Of a DNA stretch of 64,000 nt, positions 23,459 through 34,837 are shown one piece after another. The stretch is from Selaginella tamariscina (lineage: Eukaryota > Streptophyta > Lycopodiopsida > Selaginellales > Selaginellaceae), in NCBI GenBank assembly GCA_003024785.1, contig PUQB01000202.1:124001-188000 (forward strand), in the 5' to 3' direction. Both the position numbers and the translations under genes were made by a program. The notes under the pieces are model-generated. The model searched no databases. It was not told the origin of the DNA and was given only the letters and a program-made list of their open reading frames with translations. How positions within the stretch are numbered: position 1 is the stretch's first letter; each line of letters opens with the position of its first letter.

Positions 23459-23786
23459 TTTATTTTTTGAAACAAAATTATGTGAAACTAAACAAAAAAC
23501 AGGAAGTAGGAAATATTTACAAAGTTATTAATTATTAAATAAAAATTTACTGTTTAATTTGAACTTAAGGATATATTTACTTGCGAGGGTGAAAAGTTTC
23601 ATCTCACCATGCATATTATAACTATAAACAGACACTTCATATTATATACACCAAATCAATATTTTAGCTAGTACCTGTGATGTCAATTATAATAATATTT
23701 AATTGGAAAAACCAATTAAATAATAATTAATTATTGTAAGAATTTTGGCTTTAAAAATATAAGTTTGCATTATTTTTTTTAATTGA

Positions 23787-23849
23787 GGAGGTATAGCGCG
23801 GTGGTTGCAGATCAAATGGTCATTGGTTCAAATCCGGTTACCACCTCCT
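23787..23849 (+). pseudogene. Decayed tRNA-Cys (GCA)
   Basis: Starts GGAGGTATAGC and ends GGTTACCACCTCCT like the intact gene at 56828-56899. The T-arm GGTTCAAATCC is kept, but about a dozen bases of the D-arm and anticodon stem are missing and the 3' acceptor strand has an insertion (ACCACCTCC). It cannot fold as a tRNA. Confidence 0.8.
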
Positions 23850-24189
23850 ATTCGTATTTAAATAATATCTATTGAGTTGCTTTTACGAAGTACAACATTC
23901 AATACTTAATGGTTTATATTCGATTGAAGGTTGTTCCTTTTTTTCTTTTTTATCAATATAGAATTATAGAGAAACTTTATAAATTTATTAAAAAAAATTA
24001 ACAATTAAAATTTACATTACTAAATTGGGAACTTCAGAGTTTTTAGGTATTTTATTAAAAAAGAAAAAAGAAGAGGATTCTAATTTAAATAATGTAAGTT
24101 TAAAATAAATAAATAAATATGGTGATTTAGTGAGTGCATCCCATAGTGTGAATAAAGTGTGCGCAAGACATATGCTTTGTTAAACAAAT

Positions 24190-24700
24190 AAGTTGCACTT
24201 CTTAGGGTTGATAATATACATTTTTACACTTCAAGAAACATTTTTCCATGCATTTAAGATGCATGTCTTGTGAACTAGTAGCACTTAAATTATTTATGAA
24301 TACTTTCATGAAGTCTAATAAGTAGTCTTTAAAAGTTTTAATAACAACTGTTTGAAAAGTGAACGGTGCATTACATAGTCTGAAGGGCATAACCTTGTAT
24401 GCATAGGCTTCCTATGTGTTAATGAATGAAGTCTTTTTTTGATTTTCAAGTGCAATGAAGACTTAATCTATGTGAAAAATTCATTTAGAAAAGAATACAT
24501 CTTTTTGTCTTGTTACATTGTTCAACATTTCTTTTGTAAATGGTATTGGAAAGGCATCACATTTTGTTGTCATTGAGTTTTATGTAATCCATGCAAACTC
24601 TAAGTTTGTACTATATCTAATAGAGGTAACCATTGGGCATTCTAAATAGGAGATATGAATCTTAATCAAATAAATTACATACTAAACACATTTAATTAAC
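24190..24700 (-). pseudogene. Ty3/gypsy reverse transcriptase remnant
   Basis: Minus strand reads VMPFRLCNAPFTFQ and FKDYLLDFMKVFINNLSATS, followed by HLKCMEKCFLKCK. This is the gypsy RT palm. The catalytic F(V/A)DD is INN here, so both Asp residues are changed. Upstream FIALENQKKTSF around 24425-24460 belongs to the same domain. No LTRs identified. Confidence 0.75.
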
Positions 24701-25645
24701 ACTAACCAGATGATAATATCAACCACATTAATTTTTTAATAACCATGTCTCCTTTATAAAAACATTTACCTTGCCTAGGTTTTCAAATATTACCTTGCAA
24801 GTGATTGCAATAAGAAAGCAAATGTGACTTTTTCTGCTTTGTTCCAACGCTAATTAGTTGTGGTGCTAATTATTGAATCAAGCTATAGTTAACTTGTTTT
24901 GTTTAGATGTGCTTAGAAGTGACCAACATTATTCTATACATTTGTTGACTCCGATGATGTTGCTTGAGCAATCTACAACCCACCTTAGCAATGTCTTTGG
25001 TTAAAGGATTGATCCATTGGGCTTAGATGGGCTTATTATTTCTAAGTTGGAGCTTAAAAAGGAACCCATCCAAAAGTAAGTTTGCCCTTTTATTATGTTG
25101 AGGATCATGAAACTTCTGTATAATGGCTACTAGCATATTTACTATTTGTTTGTTTGTGATTGCTAAACAAAGTATGATTATTATAAGCCAACTCCGCTTG
25201 CTAATGTTTAAGCAACACCCGTAGTGTTAACTCAAAATTCTTTGAACTTTTAAAAAATTTGCAAATTGTGAAGATAGAATTGCCATAATCCAAGTACATT
25301 TTACCAATTTCTTTATTTACAACGTGAATGTCATTCTGGTTATCAAATAAGAAGATTTAACTAACTCGGAGTTGACATACTCGATCACAAGGGTGTAATC
25401 ATGTTAGTCTTAAGGGTAGACTAACATAAAGGTGAGATGTACCCCTATCATTTAAAAGTTAAGGTGGCACAACAGAGGGTTGTGCCTTAATGACACAAAC
25501 TGAGCTTACACTACTAAGAAAATAACGAACTCTCTTTTGAACTAAAGAATTCTCACTATATATACTCTACTTTATTTATGTGATGTAGAGCCTCCATGCC
25601 CTACTTGTGTAAGTGACAATAGACCTAAATTAACCCTAACCCTTA
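24701..25645. other. AT-rich DNA with two hairpins
   Basis: No gene recognised; some of it may be further gypsy remnant. Hairpins: TGTTAGTCT/AGACTAACA at 25401-25425 and GGCACAAC/GTTGTGCC at 25466-25486, extended by flanking TTAAGG/CCTTAA. Confidence 0.4.
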
Positions 25646-25665
25646 GAGGCGGTTCACACCCTTAC

Positions 25666-25766
25666 AAGGGTGAGGGTGAGGATAAGGGCACATGTGACCC
25701 TTTGTAAATGCCCCATCACCTTAAGGGTCATTAATAAATATGACAAGGTCACATGTGCCTTCACCC
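25666..25766. repeat. Subterminal inverted repeat of the Harbinger-like end
   Basis: GGCACATGTGACC at 25687-25699 is exactly inverted at 25747-25759 (GGTCACATGTGCC). AGGGTGA words flank both. Such repeats near an end may bind transposase. Confidence 0.6.
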
Positions 25767-26029
25767 TTTCAAAAGTAAAAGTAAAAGGTAAAATATAAAT
25801 GTGACCTAATCTTATGCCACATCAGGGTAGGGTTCAATATTCTTATGGAATTCCAAAATTTGATGATTCAATAGAAGAAGATGAAGATGTATATAACCAT
25901 ACTTATGCTCTTCTATTTGAAGCATTGGGTATGGTTATTTTCAGGTAATTCAATGGTATATTGCTAGAAAAAGGGCTAGGTCAAACTTACATGATGTTGA
26001 AAGACTCACACTCTTACACATTCATTTAC

Positions 26030-27131
26030 AAGCATTTGTTATACTACATTACTGTAGGTTCCATTTGTTTAAAAAAGGTGAATTTTATATTCGACCTCGT
26101 TCTTTACATTGGTGGAACATTGGAATTCTGTGATTGATAAGAATGATAGTGACAAGTATAGGGAATTGTTTCAAGTTAATCAAGAACAATTCAAACTCAT
26201 ATGTGACACGGTAGCCCCAACAATGGAGTCTACACCTCCTACAGGTTTGTGTTTACTTCTTAATAGAGATGCAAGTGTTCAGAAACAAGTGGTAATAGCT
26301 TTGATAAGGTTGACTACTAATTAACTTATTTTCAGATATTAGAACATATAAGTGTTACAAAGTTTACTGTAGTTAAGTATTGTCAGAAATTCATTGGGGC
26401 TATTTTAGAACACATGGGTCATTTTTTAAAATGGCCAGCTGATTTAACAAGGTTAAACATAGTTTTGAGGCACTTCGTGGATTTCCAAATTGTTGTGGAG
26501 TTATAGATTGTACACATATTGAACTCGAACTTCCAACTAATGCATATGCAAGTGACTATATAGACAATGATAAAAACTATTCTATTAGTTGTCAAGCAAT
26601 AGTGGATAGTAAAGCAAGGTTTATGATGTCTATACAGGGTTGGCTGGAAGTAACAATGACATCAACATGCTATGTAAGTTAAGGTTTTATAACTTTGCTG
26701 AATCTAAACAATAGTTGAATGGTCCTCGAGTTAGAAGGGGTTCATAGGAGTTTCCAGAGTACATTGGGAGATTTAGTTTACTTTAGCTTGCCTTGGCTTG
26801 TTATGCCATATGCTGAAATATGGATGATCAAGTAAAACAGTTCAAATTTAAGTTGTCATTTACTAGAATTATAGCTGAGCGTGCCTTTGGTCATTTGAAG
26901 AATCGTTGAAGAATTTTATTAAAGAAGGTAGAAATTGAAAATATCAAAGAGTTAAGAAAGTTAGTTCTAGCATGTTGTATATTACATAACTTTTTTATTG
27001 AGACAGGTGATGACGAAGATATTTGGTATCCTATCCAAAGCTCTAGGTGTCCTATAGGACGCACCCCAATGATTAATGAAACGGCATTGCAACTAAAAAT
27101 AAATTTTAAAGCTTATTTAGAAACTTTATAA
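26030..27131 (+). pseudogene. PIF/Harb DDE transposase (nuclease)
   Basis: The N-terminal part reads YRELFQVNQEQFKLICDTVA and TTGLCLLL-like helices. The catalytic core follows: GFPNCCGVIDCTHIELELPT (first Asp, about 26490-26545), AGSNNDINMLCKL (second Asp, about 26640-26680) and RIIAERAFGHLKNR (catalytic Glu, about 26867-26905). It ends VLACCILHNFFIETGDDED and stops near 27131. All three acidic residues are encoded, but stops and frame changes near 26322, 26435, 26690-26830 and 26909 (TGA) break the frame. This enzyme cuts and joins element ends, usually at TTA/TAA. Confidence 0.85.
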
Positions 27132-27295
27132 AATCACTTGTACTTTTAAATATTGTTTTTAATTAAATGTATCCACATATACATGCCTGTATATATATAT
27201 CTATTATATTGAGTCTCTCTGAATAACGGTGGTACACTAAAATATATATAAAAACAAATATGAGAAATCGAGGAAATATATGTACAAACACACAT

Positions 27296-27356
27296 CCTGT
27301 AGCTCAGTTGGTTAGAACATTGTTCTTATAGCCCAAATGTCGAGGGTTTATTATAC
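27296..27356 (+). pseudogene. tRNA-like relic (Ile-UAU-like)
   Basis: TCCTGTAGCTCAGTTGGTTA (D-arm), then TTCTTATAGC (anticodon-loop-like with TAT) and TGTCGAGGGTTTATTA (degenerate T-arm). The 3' acceptor strand and proper T-loop are missing. Confidence 0.5.
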
Positions 27357-27682
27357 GACAAAGATCCATATAGAAATGAGTTTATTTTGCACGATAACAG
27401 GTGTCAAATATTTTGAAGTTATAACTTCAAACAATTGAACTGTGTTACACACAACTTATAATAGTGACTCAATCGTCACAGTATCTTATATAAGGATCTT
27501 TCTCTCACTCTCTCACACACACACGCACATACACGTATGACCAAGAAATGAAAAAAAAAAAAGGACAAGAAAAAGGAAAGCAAAATGTGGTATTATTTAT
27601 GAATTTTGAGTCATAATTGTAGTTTGTCAAAAAGTACCTGATAATTGTTAAATAAACTCAACAAAAGCACACAATCTAACAA

Positions 27683-28036
27683 AAACCTTCATAATCCTGC
27701 CCAGAGTTTAAGCTTTTTATCATAGCTCCCCGTGGCTAAGACTTGAGCCTTCCCTTGATCTGAACAAATCCAAAAGTTAGGCACACACATATGGGAGCGA
27801 TATGTGCGTATACATAAATATCAAATGGAAGTTACTGTATATTTAAAGCATAGTTCTGTTGTAAAGCAATACAACATTGACTTACAAATAGACTTACAGA
27901 TTTTCTACTAAGTATATGTTGCAAGAGGTTGCGGTGCCCAGACCATGCACGTAATCTCACCTGCAAAGAGTTATTTAGCACACACCTAGTATATATTAAG
28001 TAAATACAATGCAAGCCCATAGTAATCAAATGTACA

Positions 28037-28089
<53 letters not shown>

Positions 28090-28278
28090 ATCATGCGCAT
28101 TCTTGACTGTCTCCAAAACTTGACCATCTTCAGTACTTAGCCAAATAAGAGTAGTCCCTTGTGTGGCAGCAATAATCTTGTTATCTAGTGACACTGCAAT
28201 CTTGTCAAAGTGTCCGTTGACGGGGAACACTTTAAGACACTTCGGATCCTTGTTCATATTGTACCTCACTATATGCAA
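27683..28278 (-). pseudogene. WD40-repeat protein, C-terminal exons (TBL2-like)
   Basis: Exon 28085-28278: RYNMNKDPKCLKVFPVNG, FDKIAVSLDNKIIAATQG, WLSTEDGQVLETVKNAHDG, with donor running into (GT)n. Exon about 27900-27960: EITCMVWAPQPLAT, then in-frame stops. Exon about 27683-27760: AQVLATGSYDKKLKLWAGL and stop, a typical final WD40 blade. It resembles the C-terminus of plant TBL2-type WD40 proteins (recalled family resemblance, not searched). Earlier blades are not seen. The stop codons in the middle exon indicate decay. It lies between the Harbinger ends, opposite to the transposase. Confidence 0.65.
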
Positions 28279-28429
28279 ATATAAAAACCAAAAGACATCA
28301 ATAAGTAATATTACAATCTAACTAAGGTCTGGCAGTTCAAATAATTGATATTAATATGTTTATGTGATATAATTTTTATTTTTTTATAATCAGTGATAAA
28401 CAATTATTATATCATATGCACACCTGCTT

Positions 28430-28740
28430 GTGGAAGTGAAGTGTAGTCTTCCTGAGATGGGAAGAATTCTAGGCTACACAGAAGACGCTATATGTATATA
28501 TATGCATACATAAGGGTATCTGTTTATGTATTTTTTATTAGTTTATATTTACAATATATACAGGTATCTTAAATTTATATTTACAACATGTGATTGCTTT
28601 AAAGGCGAATTAATAAGCAATGCATGTCATATAACTAAACAAACGTTTATATATGTCACACTGCGTACTCTTGAGTAGCTCCAAGCATTTCCAGAAGATC
28701 TGAAGCAGAATCAATTGACTACAAAATACCAAACATACAC
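28430..28740 (-). other. Exon-like blocks, possibly of the same WD40 gene
   Basis: About 28680-28735 reads IDSASDLLEMLGATQEYAV and about 28430-28490 reads LEFFPSQEDYTSLPQAG|GTGTGC. Both look coding and have splice-like borders. Family not recognised. Confidence 0.35.
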
Positions 28741-28906
28741 AGGAGGTTCTGAAGCTTTACCCGTGTATAAGCTTTTCTGTACATATCAACTTGGTTGGAG
28801 CACCGAATAAATGGGATTAAAGGTTATATATATAAATATATGTATATATAGACAGTGGGATTAAGGGTTTATATTTATATTTAGAGGGGTTATATATATT
28901 CAATGC

Positions 28907-28943
<37 letters not shown>

Positions 28944-29149
28944 GGGGGGTCACATATATATAGTTTCACAAATCATTTCAAAAAATAAAGTATTCACTTT
29001 TGTTGAATTGCAGTGTTATATACATACTCATTTGTGGATTAATAAAGTGTTATGTACACACTCACACATGTACTTATATATAAAACAGATTTTGCAATAA
29101 TATTTTTCCCTTCTTCTTAGTTATCATGCTTTGACTAATAAGTAAGAAA

Positions 29150-29640
29150 CTAAGCCAACTTATCTAAACTATTAGCTATTTTAAAATCTACTTCTAAACT
29201 TGCCTCATGTCTCTTCATATTTCCAGCTTCTGTAATTTCGACAACTGCTTCAGCACTTTTCTTAAGTGTAGAACATAAAAGTTCAATATTCTCAGTCTTG
29301 ATTTTTTTTTTCTTTCTGCCAAAGCTATAATGATCCTCTCTTATTAAATATATAAACTTAAACACACACACACACACACACACAAAAGAGCATACCATCC
29401 TCTCCATTAAATGAATCTTGTTGTGGTTGTGATGGTTGTTGATGTGTTGGCCTCCTTAAATCCTTAGTTTCAAATGCAAAAGGTCTTGAGTTAACACTTG
29501 GTCGTTTCTCCATTCATTCTGGCATAGCATTGTATATAATGTTCATGAAATCTTATAGGTAACCTATGTTGTTTCCTTTCTTGAACATTTATAATCCATA
29601 TTCTACTTGCTCTAGTAGGATTATGAGAATCATGTTGATA
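29150..29640 (-). pseudogene. Possible Harbinger ORF1 (Myb-like) or unknown ORF
   Basis: Exon-like 29150-29330 reads KIKTENIELLCSTLKKSAEA and NMKRHEASLEVDFKIAN. 29400-29640 has basic and Gln/Pro-rich sequence (RRPTHQQPSQPQQDSF). Position near the other end of the element, opposite to the nuclease, fits the DNA-binding partner protein of PIF/Harbinger elements, but no Myb tryptophans could be confirmed. Confidence 0.3.
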
Positions 29641-29739
29641 CTACTTGATGAAATTAATTACTTGCCTTTCAACAAGATTTACACTGTGTAGCACTTTTAT
29701 ATACATTGTACCTCTTATAATACCTGCAAATATACACTT

Positions 29740-30010
29740 ATATAATTAAGCCCACATACATAAGATGAGATGTGTATGTGTGATGTGCATGGATTGTTTG
29801 TGTGTGTGTGACAATGGAAATGTGCATGGGATGTCTGTATGTGTGTGACAAAGGGAATGTCTGTGTGATGTGCATAAAATGTCTATGTGTGAGTGACAAA
29901 GGGAATCTGCATGGGATGTGTGTATAAGATGTGCATGGGATATCTCTGTGTGAAAAAGAGGAATGTGCATGTAATGTGTGTGTGTGACAAAGTGCACACA
30001 CACAAACACA
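29740..30010. repeat. GATGTGCATGGGAT-type tandem repeats
   Basis: Imperfect units of ATGTGCATGGGATGT with TGTGTGTGACAAAGGGAA recur about seven times, period about 40 bases. Confidence 0.7.
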
Positions 30011-30855
30011 CTTTAAAAACAAATATAATAAGTACTCACTCTGAGACTTTGTGCCATCGTTCATTTAAAGTGTAATGTCGCTCTTGAGTAGTTCTTATTT
30101 GTTGCTTCATTTAAAATTAAATGTTTGTCGAGAATTAATTGTAGACATTGGTTATTCAGATTGTGTTACTTTTTGTTTCTTTAATGATATTCATGTGTCT
30201 GAAGAAGTTCGGAAGATATCTATGTGAGAAAACTTTGAAATAAAAAATCTAAAGAAAATCTTTATGTTTGATTAGCAACTATAAAAAGAAATTATCTCAA
30301 AACATATATATTAAAAATTACCTTTGTAACGAATTGGGATTTCCCAATTGTGAATTATGCACTCCCAATTCACAAGTTAATTTTTCATATCCATAAAAGA
30401 ATAGATAAACCCTAGCCGCCATAATAAAATAAATATATTTTCATATATTTTTAGAAAGACATGTGGCAAAAATAAAGTATATTCTCACCCTCATGAAGAT
30501 GAATTAAATCAAATACGAATATCTTTGCAGCCATATCCTCAAGATCCTCACGAGGGTGAGGGTAAAATATTACATATAACCCCATTAACATAAAAAGATT
30601 CCTGAGGGTGAGGGCATATGTGAACCGCCTCCAATAAACCTAATTGAGAACGTTAAATTGTTTCTTAATGAAAATGTTTAAAAGTTTTTTGTAAATACTC
30701 AATGACACATTATGCGAGTGTGTTTCTTTTACAAGGGTTTGTCAATATAACTCTATAAGTAACAAAATCAACTCCAAAATAAAATAAAGATTATAGTAAA
30801 AAATTACGACAGATAATAAAGCACCCCTTGATCTAAAGTCTAGTTTGCTTAAGTT

Positions 30856-30912
30856 TTAACTACCACGATTGATTGGCGATACAACTACCACGATTGATTG
30901 GCGATACAACTA
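30856..30912. repeat. Short tandem duplication, period about 28
   Basis: ACTACCACGATTGATTGGCG then ATACA occurs twice in tandem, with a third partial ACTACTA start. Confidence 0.85.
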
Positions 30913-31299
30913 CTAATTAGAGGTGATGCTAACACTATACTACCCTAAACCCAATAGAATATACCTTAGAACTTAAACCCAATGGAATATACCACGCCTG
31001 GGCAACGCTAGTGTCAGACAATGGCGGCGGCTATGGCGGAACACGGATATGACATGTTTAGAAATGCTCTAGGTCTCAGTTGAACTTGCCTGAGTTTGCT
31101 TGCTAATTCAAATTCTTGAGTTGGCAGCATCTCAAAGTTTAAGCAAGCTACGGCCGTATTGAACTTCAATATGGCCGTCGCTTGCTTAAATTTTTAGATG
31201 CTGTCAACTACCCCAAGTTCACAACAGTTGCAGGTCATCCTTCACCTGCGCAACAACTTTTCCCACTTTTCCTGTTCCTCCCCTTCGGCTTTGGCCACA

Positions 31300-31583
31300 A
31301 GCCGTTGTCATACACCATCTCCAGGAACACGCTAACTTGCCTTTCGAAGGGTTTCAGGCCCTCGTACAGAAGTCACTTTATCCGTCTGTCTTTATGGCTT
31401 ATAACCTGTAAGTATATATATTTGGTCTACTAATTATGTATATATTTGTTTGTTTTATGTTTATATTCACCAGCTGTTATACAACCTTTGTGCATCCTCA
31501 GGATGTCCACAGCCTTCCGAGAGAGCAGATCTTTGTCAGGTTTGTATACATATATACATATGTGCATGTGCGTGCGTGTATGA

Positions 31584-31616
<33 letters not shown>

Positions 31617-32220
31617 TTATATTGTTTCGCATATACACACACATTCCTTACGTTATTCGTTGTGCAGCCCTTCAGGAGCGCATTTTGTTAAAAGAGAGCA
31701 TTTTGCCTCGTATATGTGGTATGTCTCTGGTATTTCTAGGGTATAAATAAGCGGCCACAATAACTATAATTATTTAGTAGGTGCTTTGATTAAGGCAAGT
31801 ATAGTAGCCCGTGACAAGATGGCTTTGAGGAACACAAGTGCTGAAGAGATGGACGGCAAAGAGCATTGAAGGTATATTCTTTTCTTAAACGCTTTAGTAT
31901 ATGTATACATCACATTAAAATGTATATACTTTAAGAATTATTACCTTAACTTTTCTTAAGGCTTTATCAAAACTTTAATAAATATATATATCAAATATTT
32001 TTAAGAAACCTTAATTCATTTAAAGTTAATTTCTTTAGCTTTGCTCGAACGCTCTTTATGGCTTCACTGGTGCTGCTGCTTCTCTCCAACAAGCTCTGCC
32101 TTTAGCAGATTCGTATTTGAGGTATATACTCGATATTATAATCTTTGTTTTATGTACGAAGCCTTGGAGCTATGTCATGCAAGCTAGCATTGACATTGGT
32201 GGAGAGCAATTTCGACATTG

Positions 32221-32316
<96 letters not shown>

Positions 32317-33560
32317 AGTGTACATGTTTTGTAGATGGTAAACCGATAGTATTTGTGGAGTTTAAAGGAGTTACAGTTAATGAGGCATTGTGTGTTGGTA
32401 AGAAAATGGCAGACACTATATCTGAATCTTTCACTCCACCGATATACTTAAAATTCGAAAGAGTAAATTTTGCATTGTTCATTAACTATAATTAACCATA
32501 AATCTGCTCTGAACGAGGTTATTCTAATCAGGTAAAATATTATATATCTGTGTATGTACATATATGTATATATGTGTACACGTGCGTAGAACTCTTATTT
32601 ATAATTGATGTTAAACCTTAAACCCTTGTGTTTATCTCAGGGAGCTTGTTTCTGGAAAACTCAGCATGTTCGAGCGGAGTAAGAATTATCCATATATTTA
32701 CCTGTATATGTATTGTATTATATCGATATTAAGTGTTATTATATATTATAAATAATTATTTCTACATAGGGACTTTGGAGACTTGATGCCAATGATATAA
32801 CACACGTAAAGACCGTCATGGAACTGCGGATGAAGGCAGAGGGCCACATGCCGTCAGATTGAAGCGGAAGAATACCGATCGTCAGTTTCGTATCGGTGAA
32901 AGAATTCCATATGTTTCATATCGGTGAAAGAATTCCATATGTTTTAGTAGAGAGCTCAAGCAAACTTCAGGTAATAATAAGTTTAATTATTGTTTAAACT
33001 TCTATCTATTATTTTTTAGAAAAACTTATATAAAATAAAATTAGCTACTGACTCATAGTTTAGGATGAAATTCCAATCACATCTCTTGCAAAGATGTGCA
33101 TGTTTACCTGGAAAAAAAGTTACGGAAACCACTTGAATCTGTAAGTTCATAAATAATAAGTATTATTAATCATTAGTAATTATCATTAATTTTATTTAGA
33201 TGTTGGAGTATGTGTAGTTAAAAGATATATTTTCTGGAAGCCACTCGGTTGCGGCAACGTCGTGTAAAAGCCGAAACTCTCAATCTTTTGTTAGCAACTT
33301 CTTTAAGAAGAGAGCTTCATGTTTAGCATGCAGGTATGCTTATTAAATTGTAATATTAAAATACCTAGAATAATTAATAATTAAAATTTACAGAAATGTG
33401 TTAAGACAATGAAAGAGGTGTTTTATGTGAAGATTGTGTAAGGAACGGTGCAGAACAGAGTATATCAACGGTGTTGATTTCACAAAGGATGGAATATGCA
33501 CAAATATGGATTGCCCTTTATTTTATCTGCGTTACGAATGCTGTAAAAGGTTAGAGCATA
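31300..33560 (+). pseudogene. Family-B DNA polymerase (delta/zeta-like), decayed
   Basis: Exons in order: to 31407 (KSLYPSVFMAYN, motif A), 31474-31539 (CYTTFVHPQDVHSLPREQIF), 31668-31718 (PSGAHFVKRE), about 31795-31871 (ARDKMALRNTSAEE, then DGRQRALK in another frame), 32039-32121 (NALYGFTGAAAS, motif B), 32162-32225 (LGAMSCKLALTLVESNFD), 32335-32461 (FVEFKGVTVNEALCVGKKMA), 32641-32680, 32770-32970 (RIGERIPYVL), 33064-33145 (DVHVYLEKKLRKPLES), 33230-33330 and 33395-33560 (CTNMDCPLFYLRYE, the C-terminal cysteine cluster). The Asp before SLYPS is missing (ALVQK), the YGDTDS motif C is replaced by DGKPIVF, and at least four frameshifts are present. The Cys module is like that of Pol delta and zeta, arguing for a nuclear replicative-type origin. 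Confidence 0.75.
32225..32308. repeat. (TA)n(GA)n compound microsatellite in polymerase intron
   Basis: The intron starts at the donor GGTATATA and continues as (TA)n to about 32270, then (GA)n to 32306 and TGTGTG. Confidence 0.95.
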
Positions 33561-34258
33561 TTAGGATAAATATGTAAAATAATTTAAATATGTTTTAATA
33601 TGATGTAATTACACATATGTACAAAGAACACACACACACGCATATATATATATATAAATGGAATATGAATATACGTATGTGTTCTAAATATATTATATGT
33701 ATAAGTTTTGCTTAAGAAATAATAATCGTATTGTTACAATTTAAATTATTATATTTATTGTATTCTGTATATGTAGCTGAACTATGTAAGTGTCAACTAG
33801 GGATGGCAATATCATTTCGTCACTTAATTGATAAAAAAAACTAATTTATATCATAATAAGATATTGAATAGTTAATATTTAAAACACATGTATATTCAAT
33901 GTTAAATCATACAAGTTAATGATTAAATAAATTAAGTTATTTCTTAATTGATGAAATTTATTTTCATATCATAGTAAAATATTTGTTATTTGATATTTAA
34001 AATCATATTTCATATGTTGGTCGTACATTATGTGCAACGTAAAGAGCTTTTAGTGAGCTTGTTTTTTATTATTACCATGTTTAAATCAAATTCAAAACTA
34101 AAAAAGATTTAAAATATTTAATTTATTAAATGATAAAGGAGAATTATAAATTTATTGAATATACATATTCGCCCTTGTAAGTTTCAAAGTTACATATTTA
34201 ATCTTTTAAAGTTTGTGAAACCATAATTGTGGTCTTTCAAGATACGCATTATTAATTA

Positions 34259-34293
<35 letters not shown>

Positions 34294-34666
34294 TGCACAT
34301 ACAGGCATGCTTGTATGTGCCTCACACGTATACCACACATAAAATACATACTCAAGCATTGAAGTCATAGTTACATAACATGTGAAAATATGAGATTGAT
34401 TTATCAAAGGATTAAAGATGGAAACATTCATTTTTCAAGAATAGTTTAATATTTGAATTTCATTTTGTATAATTGAAAAAGGCATTATCTTATTAGTTTT
34501 ATTTTGTATATTAATTAATTAATTATTTCTCATTCATACATCTTTTATAATACAAAATTAAATAATGTAAGATATTGTATAAGTTGTAATATATATGACT
34601 AAATTTTCATAAGTGTACCCATTTTCTTAAACTTTTTTGAAAGAGAATCCAATCTCGGATGAAAAT
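33561..34666. other. AT-rich intergenic DNA
   Basis: No coding signal. Holds a (GT)n(GA)n tract at 34259-34293. Confidence 0.6.
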
Positions 34667-34837
34667 GATGTGTATGTGTATATATACACATGTACAGTGA
34701 CACATGAGTGGTAATATGGCCCCATGTGTTTGTGACACATGTTGCATGTGTGTTATGTGGCAGAAGGTCTTTTGTATATAAGTAGGGTTTTAAGTTGAAT
34801 AAATATCACATTTTATACATATTTATTTGTTCTTTCA
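34667..34837 (+). repeat. 5' LTR of second gypsy element (start approximate)
   Basis: Shares ATGTGGCAGAAGGTCT, TTGTATATAAG and the TTC(T/A)TTCA end with 39082-39218. The first third is diverged, so the exact left edge is uncertain. Confidence 0.65.

Larger units (their letters stand above)
22540..23855 (+). repeat. Segmental duplication copy A (partner 55947-56905)
   Basis: Matches the second copy in the same order: ACACATGTTGAGATAGATGG, CACCAAACACGTGTGTATAG, AACTTAACTAAATCAATGTA, CTAGGATTATGTGGTAATTT, CCACAAGAGAAGACAGG, then a tRNA-Cys sequence. Copy A has an extra piece of about 35 bases at 22783-22817 and longer (TA)n/(TG)n tracts. Confidence 0.88.
25645..30632 (+). mobile_element. Probable PIF/Harbinger element with captured gene exons
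   Basis: Left end GAGGCGGTTCACACC (25645) and right end TGTGAACCGCCTC (30619-30631) form a 13-base terminal inverted repeat; GGGTGAGGG words lie just inside both. A Harbinger DDE nuclease gene lies near the left end (26030-27131, plus) and a possible second ORF near the right (29150-29640, minus), the usual two-gene plan. Between them are WD40 gene exons (27683-28278) and other host-like exons. The left flank is TTA, the preferred PIF target. The right flank is CAATAA, so no clean 3-base duplication remains. The single-element reading is inference. Confidence 0.55.

Noticed and set aside
29740..30010. Possible CRISPR-like or structural RNA array
   Set aside because: Short degenerate GATGTGCATGG repeats without conserved fold or unique spacers.
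31300..33560. Endogenous viral DNA polymerase
   Set aside because: Multiple GT-AG introns and a Pol delta/zeta-type C-terminal cysteine cluster favour a cellular gene; no neighbouring viral genes seen.
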